A DNA stretch of 48,307 bases from Bacteroidales bacterium (GTDB lineage Bacteria; Bacteroidota; Bacteroidia; Bacteroidales; P3), in NCBI GenBank assembly GCA_017443265.1, contig JAFSOU010000101.1:1-48307 (forward strand), in the 5' to 3' direction. The notes beneath the pieces were generated by a model. That model searched no databases and had not been told where the DNA came from. It was given only the letters and a program-made list of their open reading frames with translations. The position numbers and the translations under genes are program-made. Shown piece by piece: positions 18,336-27,864 of the stretch. Each line of letters starts with the position of its first letter. Position 1 is the stretch's first letter.

Positions 18336-18782
18336 CTACTGCTCGGTGGTTTCCTGTTTCTCGAAAGTGAGCACCACATTCTCGTCCTGGAGCAGTTGCA
18401 GTATGCCGTCGGTGATTTGGTATCCGTTCACCTTTCGCAGAGTAGAAAGATACGAGTGCTCTATCTCCATCATCGGCTGAGGGCAGGCCATTTTGGTGGC
18501 ACCTACCGACTCGATTGCCAGTTTTCCTTTCTGCGGCTCGCTATAGATCCCGAAATAGGAGTTGCAGCCCGAGCATCCGCCCACTTGTCCAGCCTCGGGA
18601 TTGAATTTTATTGTTACAATACGGTCGTTTTCGCCGTATGCCATTATTTTGGTTTTCAATGTTTTAAGTCTCCACTCGGTATTTACGTCGAGGTTTTCGC
18701 CACTTGAGGAGGTGTTTTTGGTACTTTTGCAACAGGTGAGAAAAAGCAGTGCCAAACAGGTCAATGTTATGATTTTTTTCAT
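18336..18782 (-). CDS. META-domain lipoprotein (HslJ-like)
   Basis: A 148-residue protein with a lipoprotein signal (MKKIITLTCLALLFLTCCKS, modification at one of the paired cysteines). The META domain shows the hallmarks GCSGCNSYFGIY and MACPQPMMEIEHSYLSTLRKV. HslJ-type META proteins are envelope proteins linked in E. coli to heat and novobiocin resistance. Four cysteines in the domain could form disulfides. It is the first gene before priA on the minus strand, with a TAAATTTG box about 90 bases upstream. Confidence 0.9.
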   Translation of the reverse strand: MKKIITLTCLALLFLTCCKSTKNTSSSGENLDVNTEWRLKTLKTKIMAYGENDRIVTIKFNPEAGQVGGCSGCNSYFGIYSEPQKGKLAIESVGATKMACPQPMMEIEHSYLSTLRKVNGYQITDGILQLLQDENVVLTFEKQETTEQ

Positions 18783-19119
18783 TTTTCTTTAAAAATAAAT
18801 TTTATGTTATCAATCTGATTTAAAGAAGGTTATGCCAATATTTCGGAAACAGTGCCATTCCCGAAGCAAGATTGCAAATTTACACAAAAAAAATGAATTT
18901 ACACAGCCGGTTGATGGATTATCGGTTTTCAGACTTCCAGATTTTCCGATTATCGGAATTTCAGTGGTTAGTTAAGACTTTAAGTTGCAAAATAACAACT
19001 AACTATTGGCCCAACACTTTTGACCTTTGACATTTGACCAATAACTTCCTAACTCCGAGTTCCGCTCCCCGAATTAAAAAAAAATCGTACCTTTGCAGTC
19101 CGAAAAAAGAGAAAAATAT
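18783..19119. other. Intergenic region between divergent genes
   Basis: About 340 bases with no gene. A minus-strand TAAATTTG box (18875-18882) may serve the META lipoprotein gene. A plus-strand TACCTTTG box (19088-19095) serves the fatty-acid transporter. The middle holds low-complexity words such as TGACCTTTGACATTTGACC. Confidence 0.55.
19088..19095 (+). promoter_or_regulatory. Promoter -7 box of the short-chain fatty acid transporter gene
   Basis: TACCTTTG followed by C, 24 bases before the ATG. The -33 TTTG is missing. Confidence 0.5.
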
Positions 19120-20472
19120 ATGTTCCAACGACTGATAAAGTTCTGTGTCAAAGTGGTTCAGCGATATCTGCCCGAGCCTTTCATCTTTGCAGTAATACTT
19201 ACCATTCTGGCCATTGCATTGGCCATGCCTATATGTCATCAGACGCCCGTTGAGGTGATTGAGCACTGGGGCGGCGGCGTGTGGTCGTTGCTGGCTTTTG
19301 CCATGCAGATGGCATTGGTGCTGGTATGCGGCTCCACGTTGGCTGCGGCTCCCGTGGTGAAAAAAGGCATACGTTTTCTTGCCTCGCTGCCCAAGACTCC
19401 CGCAGGGGCTATCGCCCTTGTGTCGAGTGTTTCGGCGGTGGCATGCTGGATAAACTGGGGTTTCGGTCTTATAGTGGGCGTCATCTTTGCCAAGGACATC
19501 GCCCGTTCCTTACGCGGTGTGGACTACCGTCTGCTCATAGCCTCGGCCTACAGCGGTTTTGTGGTGTGGCACGCCGGGCTATCGGGTTCCATACCCCTCA
19601 CCATGGCCACTCCCGGCACCGCCCTCAAGGAGGCGACAAGCGGCATCCTTACCGATCCTGTGCCTATCTCACACACCATCCTCGACCCACACAACCTAGC
19701 GATGGTGGTGCTGGTGATAATCGCCCTTACGGTGGTGAACACCCTTATGCATCCCAAAGGCGAAAATGTGGTAAGCGTTGACCCGCAGCTACTTGCCGAC
19801 GACGAACCTTACACAAAACCCGCCACCGACACCCCTGCCGAAAAACTGGAACACAGCCCCTTACTAAGCTATCTGGTTGCCGCGCTGGGACTTACCTATC
19901 TCGTCATTCACCTGTTTGTGCGTGGCGGCACACTCGACCTCAACTCGGTGATAATGCTGTTTCTGTTTGTTGGAATAATACTTCATAAAACGCCCATGGC
20001 ATACGTGAAAGCCTTCGGCAACGCCTCGAAAGGTGCGGCGGGGATACTGCTGCAATTCCCTTTCTACGCCGGAATAATGGGTATCATCACTGGCGTGGGC
20101 GAGTCGGGCATCTGCCTTGGCACGGTGATAAGCAACGCCTGCATCTCCATCTCAAACCCGCACACCTATCCCCTGCTCACTTTCCTCTGCGCAGCGGTGC
20201 TTAATATGTTTGTGCCGTCGGGCGGAGGGCACTGGGCCATTCAGGCACCCATAATGTTCGCCGCCGGTGCCGACCTAGGCGTGGACCCCGGACTTACCGG
20301 CACGGCAATAGCCTGGGGCGACGCTTGGACCAACCTTATACAGCCTTTCTGGGCCATCCCCGCTTTGGCCATAGCCAAACTCAACGCCAAGGACATTATG
20401 GGATACTGCATCATAGATTTGCTCGTTACGGGTGTCATCATCTGTGGCGGATTGCTTATCTGGTCGTTCTGA
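19120..20472 (+). CDS. Short-chain fatty acid transporter (AtoE family)
   Basis: A 450-residue inner-membrane protein with about 10-12 hydrophobic segments. The N-terminus MFQRLIKFCVKVVQRYLPEPFIFA and motifs such as CWINWGFGLIVG, VWHAGLSGSIPLT and PSGGGHWAIQAPI are those of AtoE-type transporters, which move acetoacetate or butyrate-like acids. The start at 19120 is chosen because the longer frame begins on the promoter box. It is followed after 12 bases by an SMR pump gene and probably forms an operon with it. Direction of transport cannot be inferred. In a fermentative bacterium either uptake or product export is possible. Confidence 0.92.
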   Translation: MFQRLIKFCVKVVQRYLPEPFIFAVILTILAIALAMPICHQTPVEVIEHWGGGVWSLLAFAMQMALVLVCGSTLAAAPVVKKGIRFLASLPKTPAGAIALVSSVSAVACWINWGFGLIVGVIFAKDIARSLRGVDYRLLIASAYSGFVVWHAGLSGSIPLTMATPGTALKEATSGILTDPVPISHTILDPHNLAMVVLVIIALTVVNTLMHPKGENVVSVDPQLLADDEPYTKPATDTPAEKLEHSPLLSYLVAALGLTYLVIHLFVRGGTLDLNSVIMLFLFVGIILHKTPMAYVKAFGNASKGAAGILLQFPFYAGIMGIITGVGESGICLGTVISNACISISNPHTYPLLTFLCAAVLNMFVPSGGGHWAIQAPIMFAAGADLGVDPGLTGTAIAWGDAWTNLIQPFWAIPALAIAKLNAKDIMGYCIIDLLVTGVIICGGLLIWSF

Positions 20473-20484
20473 AATAAAAATATT

Positions 20485-20814
20485 ATGAACTGGATAATAC
20501 TGATAATAGCTGGTTTCTGCGAATGCGGTTTCACTTTCTGCCTGGGCAAGGCCAAGCTGGCTTCGGGCTGGGAGCAGGCGTGGTGGTATGTGGGATTCGG
20601 CATTATATCGCTGCTGAGCATGTACCTGCTGGCACGTGCCACGCAAGGCGCACAGGCCATCCCCGTGGGTACAGCCTACCCCGTGTGGACAGGCATTGGA
20701 GCCGTGGGCACGGTGCTTATCGGCATACTGGTGTTCCACGAACCCGCTACATTTTGGCGCATATTCTTTATTTTCACCCTAATAGCTTCGATAATAGGAC
20801 TGAAATTGGTGTGA
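20485..20814 (+). CDS. Small multidrug resistance (SMR) family transporter
   Basis: A 109-residue protein with four transmembrane helices. It carries the essential glutamate E13 (AGFCECGF) and the SMR signature PVGTAYPVWTGIGAVGT in helix 3. The sequence is nearer to the Gdx/SugE (guanidinium exporter) branch than to EmrE, but the SugE-type residues after E13 are altered (ECGFTFCLGKA), so the substrate is open. It works as an antiparallel dimer that exchanges a cation for protons. It lies 12 bases after the AtoE-like gene. Confidence 0.9.
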   Translation: MNWIILIIAGFCECGFTFCLGKAKLASGWEQAWWYVGFGIISLLSMYLLARATQGAQAIPVGTAYPVWTGIGAVGTVLIGILVFHEPATFWRIFFIFTLIASIIGLKLV

Positions 20815-21014
20815 TTGTAAATTTGAAGTTTGGTAAATATTGCAAACTTTTCAAAATCGCAATTCCATCTCCAAAAACCGACATTTCTCCGTTCGGAAAC
20901 TCCATTTTTCAATCGAGTTTTCGTCCTTTTCTTCCCAAATTGTATTTTTAATACGATATATCCTTTTTACAATCAACAATTTATATTTTAACATTCAAAA
21001 ATATTGAAAACTAT

Positions 21015-21045
21015 TTTGCCGTTTCGGGTTTTCTTTGTATCTTTG
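21015..21045 (+). promoter_or_regulatory. Promoter of the tetR-type regulator gene
   Basis: TTTG (21015-21018), exactly 19 bases, TATCTTTG (21038-21045): a perfect Bacteroidota promoter. It shows that the in-frame TTG at 21035 cannot be the translational start. Confidence 0.82.
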
Positions 21046-21067
21046 CACTCCAAAAAAAAGTAGAAAA

Positions 21068-21694
21068 GTGAGCGAAAACAACGACGCACTGAAACGGAAA
21101 ATCGCCGAAAAGGCTACCGACCTCTTTGTAAGCAAAGGTGTAAAAAAAGTTAAGATGGACACCATTGCCAGAGAGCTTGGCATGTCGAAACGCACCCTGT
21201 ACGAGAACTATCCCAGCAAGGAGGTTCTTATAGAGGAGTGTCTGCTGCTGCTCACCGAGACGCTGAACCACACCATAGAGTCGGTGCTCGACTACGAGCA
21301 GGATGCGACAAAAATTATGGCGGCAATACGCAAGACCTGCAGCTCAAAAAACAACATTTTCAGGATAAACCACATTTTCAGCGAAGAGCTTTACCAAAAC
21401 TTCCCCGACCTTTTCGAGAAACACACCGCCAAATACAAGAAAGAGCATATCAAATACCTGCGCGAATTTCTGAGCCGCGCCGCTGCCGACGGATACGTAA
21501 AACCCAATGTCGATGTGAATTTCGCCGCCGGTTTCATGGTGGAGATTTTCGACCACATCATCTTCGACCGCCTGCATGTAGAAGGCTTCGGCAGAGGCGA
21601 CACGATGAAAAATTTCTGGGCCATAATCTTCGGCGGGATAATGATGGACTCTTTCTGGCAGAAATGCGACGACGACAAAAACAAAGAAACATAA
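21068..21694 (+). CDS. TetR/AcrR family transcriptional regulator
   Basis: A 208-residue regulator that starts at a GTG. The N-terminal helix-turn-helix domain (about 5-55) reads KVKMDTIARELGMSKRTLYE with the characteristic TLYENYPSKEVL helix. The remaining helices form the ligand/dimer domain, including an acidic, lysine-rich end. It precedes a TolC / adaptor / RND pump operon on the same strand and is probably its repressor, with pump substrates as inducers. That role rests on context. The 117-base gap to the TolC gene is a likely operator site, with ACACGGATGACACGAA-type repeats. Confidence 0.92.
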   Translation: MSENNDALKRKIAEKATDLFVSKGVKKVKMDTIARELGMSKRTLYENYPSKEVLIEECLLLLTETLNHTIESVLDYEQDATKIMAAIRKTCSSKNNIFRINHIFSEELYQNFPDLFEKHTAKYKKEHIKYLREFLSRAAADGYVKPNVDVNFAAGFMVEIFDHIIFDRLHVEGFGRGDTMKNFWAIIFGGIMMDSFWQKCDDDKNKET

Positions 21695-21811
21695 TTGATT
21701 TTGAACACGGATGACACGAATATAACGGATTGAATTTAATATATCATGCAAGCATGATTACGGATAACACGAATTATTAGATACCATATAAATAAAGTAT
21801 ATACAACAACA

Positions 21812-23122
21812 ATGACACGAAAGAAAACCCTTACAGCACTGATACTGCTTGCCGCAATGGCAGGAGCCCTGCACGCACAGGACAGCGTGCTTGTGCTTTC
21901 GGTGAAAGACGCCGAGCAGTACGCCTTGGAACACAACAAGGAGCTGCAGAACGCCTCGCTCGAAGTGCGCAAAGCCGAGGCAGTGAAATGGCAGACACTG
22001 GGAACAATGCTACCGCAGGTGAAAGCCGGTTTCGACTACCAGAACATGTGCGGCTACGAAATGGAAATGAGAATGGGACCTGCCGGCATCACCATCCCCA
22101 TGAACCCCTACGGAACGCTGTCCGTAACGGCATCGGTGGCACTTACCGGTGCACAGATTGTGGGGACAATAATGGGCAACCTGTCGAAAGAGATGGCCGA
22201 CATATCGCTAAAACAGACCGAACAAAGCACACGCAAAAACGTGCATTCGGTATATCTCTCCATTCTGGTGATGGAAAAGACCCTGGCCCTGCTCGACTCC
22301 AGCCTCAACAACCTCGAGAGTCTCCAAAAAACAGCCCAAAACGCCGTCAACGCAGGAGCTTCGGAGCAGGTGGACGCCGACCAGATAGCCATTCAGGTGA
22401 ACTCCATGAAAAACAACATAAACTCCACCAAACGCTCCACCGAACTGCTATACAACTCATTGATACTGCAACTCGGCGCCAAGCCCGGAACGAAACTCAA
22501 ACTCACCGGTACACTCGACAACATCCTCGACATGGAACACACAAAAAGTTTGATGAACGAAGAATTCGACATCAACCGCAACTACAACTACCAGCTGCTC
22601 AAGAAATCTGAAGAGCTCTCGCAAAAACAGGTGCTGATGGCGTGGATGAACTACCTGCCCACCCTCAGCGCTTACTACCAGTATTCGAGCAAGACCTATT
22701 TCGGTAAAGACGAAGGCATGAACATGACACCGCCAAATGTGGTAGGTGCTTCGATAAGCGTGCCCATCTTCAGCAGCGGAGTGAACGCCGCCAAAGTGCG
22801 CGAAGCCAAGATAAACTACCGAGAGACCAAAAACACCGTACAACGTACCGAGGACGCCCTGATGGTTCAGGAACGCCAGTTGCGGTACAACCTTGTTTCG
22901 GCCTACGAAAACTACCAGAACCAAAACGACAACATCGAAGTGTCGCAACGCGTTTTCAACAACATCCTTAACAAATACAAAGTGGGCATGGCCTCCAGCC
23001 TCGACGTAACCAACTCGAGCAACAACCTCATCACCGCCCAAAGCAACTACATACAGTCCATCATGGAACTGGTGAACGCCAAAATAGAACTTGAAAACCT
23101 TTTGAATATCGACATCAAATAA
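21812..23122 (+). CDS. TolC-family outer-membrane efflux protein
   Basis: A 436-residue protein with signal peptide (MTRKKTLTALILLAAMAGALHAQ) and two outer-membrane efflux (OEP) repeats. The first opens LSVKDAEQYALEHNKELQNA. The second contains SISVPIFSSGVNAAKVREAK and ends with the helical NKYKVGMASSLDVTNSSNNLITAQSNYI block. Such proteins trimerise into the channel that joins the pump to the outside. It is the first structural gene of the efflux operon, and the adaptor starts 28 bases after its stop. Confidence 0.95.
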   Translation: MTRKKTLTALILLAAMAGALHAQDSVLVLSVKDAEQYALEHNKELQNASLEVRKAEAVKWQTLGTMLPQVKAGFDYQNMCGYEMEMRMGPAGITIPMNPYGTLSVTASVALTGAQIVGTIMGNLSKEMADISLKQTEQSTRKNVHSVYLSILVMEKTLALLDSSLNNLESLQKTAQNAVNAGASEQVDADQIAIQVNSMKNNINSTKRSTELLYNSLILQLGAKPGTKLKLTGTLDNILDMEHTKSLMNEEFDINRNYNYQLLKKSEELSQKQVLMAWMNYLPTLSAYYQYSSKTYFGKDEGMNMTPPNVVGASISVPIFSSGVNAAKVREAKINYRETKNTVQRTEDALMVQERQLRYNLVSAYENYQNQNDNIEVSQRVFNNILNKYKVGMASSLDVTNSSNNLITAQSNYIQSIMELVNAKIELENLLNIDIK

Positions 23123-23149
23123 TTGACAAAAAAATATAAATATCACACA

Positions 23150-24181
23150 ATGAACAATTTATTCAAAATATCCGCAACTATCATAATTACAGGACTGCTG
23201 ATGTCCTGCGGTGGCAAAAAAGAGGCCACTTCGGTGAAAGACGCCTCCGTGGCCGAAAAAGTGCAGACTCAGGTGCTGGCCAAAGAGAAAATCGCCCGTC
23301 AGCTGGAGCTATCGTCAACTCTGGAAGGTTACGAAAGCATGAGCATCTCCCCTTCGCTGACAGGAAAAATAGAACATATATACGTTGAAGTAGGCTCACG
23401 TGTGGGCAAAGGCCAGCTGCTGGTGCGCATGGACCAGACACAGCTCAACACCACCAAGATAAACCTTGCCAGCGCCCAGACCGAGTTTGCACGTGTTCAG
23501 GCCCTGAAAGAGACCGGAAGCGTGTCGCAACAGGTGTACGACCAAACCAAAACCCAGCTCGACAACCTTACCGAGAGTGCCAAGTTTTTGGAAACCAACA
23601 CTTTCGTAAGGGCCCAGTTCTCCGGCGTTATAGCCGCCAAAAACTACGAGGACGGCGAACTGTACAGCGGGGCACCTATCCTAAGCCTGCAGCAGATAAG
23701 CATGCTCAAAGCCATAATCAACATACCTGAAGCCTATTACCCGCTGGTAAAGAAAGGCATGAAAGTGGAGGTGCGCTCCGACATCTACAAAGACGAGGTA
23801 TTCCCCGCCACCATCGAGATAGTGTACCCCACCATCGACCCGGCGTCGCACACCTTCCAGGCCAAGCTGCGCATACCCAACGCCAAGGAGAAAATACGTC
23901 CCGGCATGTATGTTAAAACCACCCTTGCCCTCGGCGAAGCCGAAACCATTGTGGTGCCCTATCAGGCAGTGCTTAAACTCACCGGAAGCAACGAGCGCTA
24001 TGTGTTTGTAAACGACAACGGCACCGCACGCCGCGTGGCTGTTACCATGGGACAACGTTTCGACGACCGCATCGAGGTGATTCCCGAAACCGAAGGCGAA
24101 CTGAAAGAGGGCGACGAACTTGTAGTTGTCGGTCAGGCACGCCTTGTGGACGGAAGCAAACTTCAGGTAGTTGAAAATTGA
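23150..24181 (+). CDS. RND efflux periplasmic adaptor (HlyD/AcrA family lipoprotein)
   Basis: A 343-residue membrane fusion protein. The lipoprotein signal MNNLFKISATIIITGLLMSCGG predicts anchoring at the cysteine. Then come the beta-barrel/lipoyl halves (GKIEHIYVEVGSRVGKGQLL and ANTFVRAQFSGVIAAKNYEDG-type), a short helical hairpin and the membrane-proximal domain. It links the inner-membrane pump to TolC. The start is placed at 23150 because the upstream TTG frame lacks a signal. The last residues (VVEN) and stop are encoded by a low-complexity GTTGAAAATTGATAG repeat that begins the gap, so the tail may have been altered by insertion of that repeat. Confidence 0.94.
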   Translation: MNNLFKISATIIITGLLMSCGGKKEATSVKDASVAEKVQTQVLAKEKIARQLELSSTLEGYESMSISPSLTGKIEHIYVEVGSRVGKGQLLVRMDQTQLNTTKINLASAQTEFARVQALKETGSVSQQVYDQTKTQLDNLTESAKFLETNTFVRAQFSGVIAAKNYEDGELYSGAPILSLQQISMLKAIINIPEAYYPLVKKGMKVEVRSDIYKDEVFPATIEIVYPTIDPASHTFQAKLRIPNAKEKIRPGMYVKTTLALGEAETIVVPYQAVLKLTGSNERYVFVNDNGTARRVAVTMGQRFDDRIEVIPETEGELKEGDELVVVGQARLVDGSKLQVVEN

Positions 24182-24200
24182 TAGTTGAAAATTGAAATCG
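24170..24200. repeat. Low-complexity TTGAAAATTGA repeat, left of the four-helix-bundle gene
   Basis: Two units of AGTTGAAAATTGA-type sequence. The reverse-complement word TTTTCAATTTT/TTTTCAACTTTCAACTT is repeated at 24577-24635 on the other side of the gene. Together they look like imperfect inverted flanks. Confidence 0.6.
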
Positions 24201-24216
24201 GCTAACGCGATAAACC

Positions 24217-24573
24217 ATGGGACAGATACAGGACAAAAGTTTACAATTCGCCGTTCACAGCATAAGTTTCTACAAATATTTGTGTGAAACAAAGAACGAA
24301 TACGTTATTAGCAAGCAGTTTCTCCGTTGCAGCACATCCATCGGAGCAAATGTCAGAGAAAGCAAAAATGCCGTTAGCAACGCTGATTTCATAAACAAAC
24401 TATCAATAGCACTTAAAGAAGCCGACGAAACACAATATTGGTTAGAAGTGTTGCAATTGTCAGAGATAATAAACAACGAAGAATTCGACACAATGAATAA
24501 TGAAGTAAAAGAACTCATAGCACTTCTCACATCGATAATTAAAACATCAAAAGAAAAAAATAATCTCAACTAA
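24217..24573 (+). CDS. Four-helix bundle protein (23S rRNA intervening-sequence family)
   Basis: A 118-residue protein of the family named after proteins encoded in 23S rRNA intervening sequences (TIGR02436 type). Diagnostic blocks are FLRCSTSIGANVRES and FINKLSIALKEADETQYWLEVL. It is a soluble four-helix bundle of unknown function, often found as scattered singletons in Bacteroidota genomes. Here it interrupts an efflux operon between adaptor and pump, is more AT-rich than both neighbours, and is bracketed by inverted low-complexity repeats. The simplest reading is a recent insertion that leaves the operon transcribed through. Confidence 0.92.
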   Translation: MGQIQDKSLQFAVHSISFYKYLCETKNEYVISKQFLRCSTSIGANVRESKNAVSNADFINKLSIALKEADETQYWLEVLQLSEIINNEEFDTMNNEVKELIALLTSIIKTSKEKNNLN

Positions 24574-24576
24574 TAA

Positions 24577-24635
24577 TTTTCAACTTTAAACTAAAAAAGA
24601 ATTTTCAATTTTAAATTTTCAACTTTCAACTTAAA
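24577..24635. repeat. Low-complexity TTTTCAACTTT repeat, right of the four-helix-bundle gene
   Basis: Several units of TTTTCAAC/ATTTT run up to the pump start codon. They are reverse complements of the words at 24170-24200. Confidence 0.6.
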
Positions 24636-24638
24636 AAA

Positions 24639-27600
24639 ATGTCAATCTACAAAACCGCTATACACAAGCCTATCACCACAGGTCTTATCTTTGTGGCTGT
24701 GATAATATTGGGACTTTTCTCCCTCTCGCGTCTGCCTATCGACCAGATGCCCGAGATGGACCCGCCTTACGTTACCGTGATGACAACATACGCAGGTGCC
24801 AACGCCAGCGAGATTGAGACCAACATCACCAAGATTATCGAGAACTCGCTCAACTCCGTTGACGGACTGAAAAACATCACCTCCAACTCGCGCGACAACC
24901 TGTCCATAGTAACCCTCGAGTTCGAATGGGGCTCCGACATCGACGAGGCACTCAACGACATACGCTCCTACGTGGACCTTATCTACGACAACCTACCCGA
25001 CGGTGTGAGTCGTCCTATGATACTGAAACTCAACTCGTCGGCAATGCCCATCATGGTGTACGGTTTCACCGCCGAAGAGAGCTACTCCGGCCTTGACCGC
25101 ATTTTGGAGGACAACGTGGTGAACGTGCTCAACCGCATCGACGGCATCGGCAACATCACCGTATCGGGCGCCCCCGAACGTTACGTGTATATCGACCTCG
25201 ACCCCAAGCAGCTCGACGCCTACGGCCTCAGCCTCGAACAGGTGGGCAACGCCATCAGTGCCAACAACTTGGACCTCGCCTCCGGCACCGTCAAAATGGG
25301 CAAGGAGCAGTACCAGATGCGCGTTAAGGGCGAATATGTGGAAAGCTCCGAAATTGCCGACATCGCCATTGCTACAACACCCACCGGAAAACAGATTTTC
25401 GTCCGCGACCTCGCCACCGTGCGCGACACCATCAAGGACCTCTCCCTCGACGAGAAAATCAACCGCAGGGACGGCGCACGACTCATCATCACCAAACAAA
25501 CTGGCGCCAACACCGTGCAGATAGCCCGCGAGGTGCGTGCCGAAATGGAGAAGATAAAGAAAACCCTGCCCCCCGACATCAAAATCACCAACATACGCGA
25601 CGGCTCCGAAGAGATTGTCAACGCCATCAACGGTCTTACCGAATCCATCTTCTACGCCCTGCTGTTTGTGATACTCGTGGTGCTGATTTTCCTCGGCAAC
25701 TGGCGTGCCACCGTCATCATCTCGCTCACCATACCCATCTCACTTGTAACATCGTTCATCTACCTATTGCTTGCCGACAGTTCGCTGAATATCATATCGT
25801 TGGCATCGCTCACCGTGGCCATTGGTATGGTGGTGGACGACGCCATTGTGGTGTTGGAAAACATCTCCAAGCACATCGAACGCGGCGAAAATCCACGCGA
25901 GGCGGCCATCTGCGCCACCAACGAGGTGTGGACCTCCGTTATCGCCACCACCCTTGTGCTTGTGGCTGTGTTTGTGCCACTTACCATGCTCCCCGGCATG
26001 ATGGGTATATTTATGAAAGAGCTCGGCTGGATTGTTACCATAGTGGTGTGCGTTTCCACAACGGCTGCCATCACACTGATACCGATGCTCTCGTCCAAGA
26101 TACTGAAAGAGAAACCTTTCTATCTTACCGAGCAGGCCCGCCGCGAAGCCGAAGAGAAAGAAGCCCAAAAGAAATTCACTTTCGAAAAAACCATCGGACG
26201 TGCTTTCAACGCCATTGACCGCGCCTATGCCAACCTTTTGCGCTGGTGTCTGGTACACAAACGCATAACACTGCTTATCGCACTGATATTCTTTGTGGTA
26301 TCGGTGCTGCCCATGGTGTTGGGTGCCATAGGTATGGACTTTATGAAAGAGCAGGACGACGGCCGTATCAGCGTGAGCGCCGAACTGCAGCGCGGCACAC
26401 GTATCGAGGAAACCCTGAAAACTGCCCGCCACATGGAGGACGACATCTACCGCATTCTCGGCGACGACGTTATTGTGGTCTCCACCTCGGCAGGCTCCAA
26501 CGACGACGCCAGCTTTGCAGCGCTGTTCAACTCCACCACAAACAACAAGATTTCGATGACCATACGCTGCACCAAGAAATACGAGCGAGAGAAATCCATT
26601 TTCGAGATGCGCGAGGAACTCCGCAAATGCTTTGCCCAATATCCCGAAATTGTAAACTATCAGGTAAGCCAGGGCGGCATGATGGGCGGCAGCAACAACT
26701 CACTCTCCGTGGAGGTGTACGGCTACGATTTCGACCACACCACGGCTTTCGCCCAAGACCTTAAAAAACGTATAGAGGAGAACGTGCCCGGCGCCCGCGA
26801 CACCAAGATAAGCCGCGACGAGGACCGCGCCGAACTCAAGATAACTTTCGACAAACAGAAACTTGCCCTGCACGGACTCAGCGGCTCCGCCGTGGCCATG
26901 TACGTACGCAACCGAGTGAACGGCATGCTGGCCAGATACCTCAAAGAGGACGGCGAGGAGTACAACATACTTGTGCGTCTGCAAGAGGAATACCGCTCCT
27001 CCATCTCCGACATCGAGCAGCTGACCATCCCCACCCCCACGGGCAAGATGATAAAACTCAACGAGTTGGCACACATCGAAGAATACTGGTGCCCGCCCAC
27101 CATCGAACGCAAAAACCGCCAGCGTTACCTCACCATCACCGTGATGCCCTTCCAGACTTCGCTGCAGGAGCTTGCCAACGGCGTTAACGCCGAGATAGAA
27201 AAAATGGAGATACCCTCCGAAATACACGTGGACCTTGCCGGCAACTACAAGGACCAGCAGGACTCCACCCGCGATATGATGATGCTCGGAGCACTTATAG
27301 TGATGCTCGTTTACATAGTGATGGCATCGCAGTTTGAGAGTTTCTCCAAACCCTTCATCATCATGTTCTCCATACCCTTTGCCATAAGCGGTGTGGTGCT
27401 GATGATGTTCTTTACGGGCAACAATATCGACATGATAGGACTGTTGGGACTTATCCTGCTTATAGGCATTGTGGTGAAAAACGGCATTGTGCTGGTGGAC
27501 TACATCAACCTTATGCGCGAACGCAACATACCGCTCAACGAGGCCATTGCCATAAGCGGACAAAGCCGTCTGCGCCCCGTACTGATGACAGCCTTCACCA

Positions 27601-27851
27601 CCATACTGGGCATGATACCTATGGCCACCTCCACCTCCGAAGGCTCTGAGCTGTGGACCACCATGGGACTTGTGGTGATTGGCGGTTTGCTCGTATCCAC
27701 GCTGGTAACCCTGATAGTGGTGCCCGTGCTCTACGGCGTGTTCAACCGAAAAGGCGAACGCGAGAAAGAGGCCAAACGACGCAAAAAATTTGTGTTTATG
27801 CAGATAGAAGACGACCCCGAAGAGTCGCAACCACAAAACATTAACCAATAA
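24639..27851 (+). CDS. RND efflux pump, HAE-1-like inner-membrane permease
   Basis: A 1070-residue proton-driven pump with 12 predicted membrane helices and two large periplasmic loops. It starts MSIYKTAIHKPITTGLIFVA. The proton-relay aspartates are in TM4 (GMVVDDAIVVLEN, about residues 400-401). The second half repeats the fold (GNYKDQQDSTRDMMMLGA, LLIGIVVKNGIVLVDYIN). The VDDAIVV motif and overall similarity point to the hydrophobe/amphiphile (HAE) class rather than the metal (CzcA) class, although I cannot name the substrate. It works with the adaptor and TolC encoded upstream. Confidence 0.96.
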   Translation: MSIYKTAIHKPITTGLIFVAVIILGLFSLSRLPIDQMPEMDPPYVTVMTTYAGANASEIETNITKIIENSLNSVDGLKNITSNSRDNLSIVTLEFEWGSDIDEALNDIRSYVDLIYDNLPDGVSRPMILKLNSSAMPIMVYGFTAEESYSGLDRILEDNVVNVLNRIDGIGNITVSGAPERYVYIDLDPKQLDAYGLSLEQVGNAISANNLDLASGTVKMGKEQYQMRVKGEYVESSEIADIAIATTPTGKQIFVRDLATVRDTIKDLSLDEKINRRDGARLIITKQTGANTVQIAREVRAEMEKIKKTLPPDIKITNIRDGSEEIVNAINGLTESIFYALLFVILVVLIFLGNWRATVIISLTIPISLVTSFIYLLLADSSLNIISLASLTVAIGMVVDDAIVVLENISKHIERGENPREAAICATNEVWTSVIATTLVLVAVFVPLTMLPGMMGIFMKELGWIVTIVVCVSTTAAITLIPMLSSKILKEKPFYLTEQARREAEEKEAQKKFTFEKTIGRAFNAIDRAYANLLRWCLVHKRITLLIALIFFVVSVLPMVLGAIGMDFMKEQDDGRISVSAELQRGTRIEETLKTARHMEDDIYRILGDDVIVVSTSAGSNDDASFAALFNSTTNNKISMTIRCTKKYEREKSIFEMREELRKCFAQYPEIVNYQVSQGGMMGGSNNSLSVEVYGYDFDHTTAFAQDLKKRIEENVPGARDTKISRDEDRAELKITFDKQKLALHGLSGSAVAMYVRNRVNGMLARYLKEDGEEYNILVRLQEEYRSSISDIEQLTIPTPTGKMIKLNELAHIEEYWCPPTIERKNRQRYLTITVMPFQTSLQELANGVNAEIEKMEIPSEIHVDLAGNYKDQQDSTRDMMMLGALIVMLVYIVMASQFESFSKPFIIMFSIPFAISGVVLMMFFTGNNIDMIGLLGLILLIGIVVKNGIVLVDYINLMRERNIPLNEAIAISGQSRLRPVLMTAFTTILGMIPMATSTSEGSELWTTMGLVVIGGLLVSTLVTLIVVPVLYGVFNRKGEREKEAKRRKKFVFMQIEDDPEESQPQNINQ

Positions 27852-27864
27852 ACCAGACAGAAAG

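Noticed and set aside
21035..21067. TTG start at 21035 for the TetR regulator
   Set aside because: It lies upstream of the TATCTTTG box of a perfect promoter, so it cannot be in the main transcript; GTG at 21068 is used.
26700..27848. A 382-codon minus-strand frame opposite the RND pump gene (and similar frames opposite htpG, purD, guaA and priA)
   Set aside because: All are antisense shadows, rich in H, V and G, of well-supported genes with no promoter of their own.
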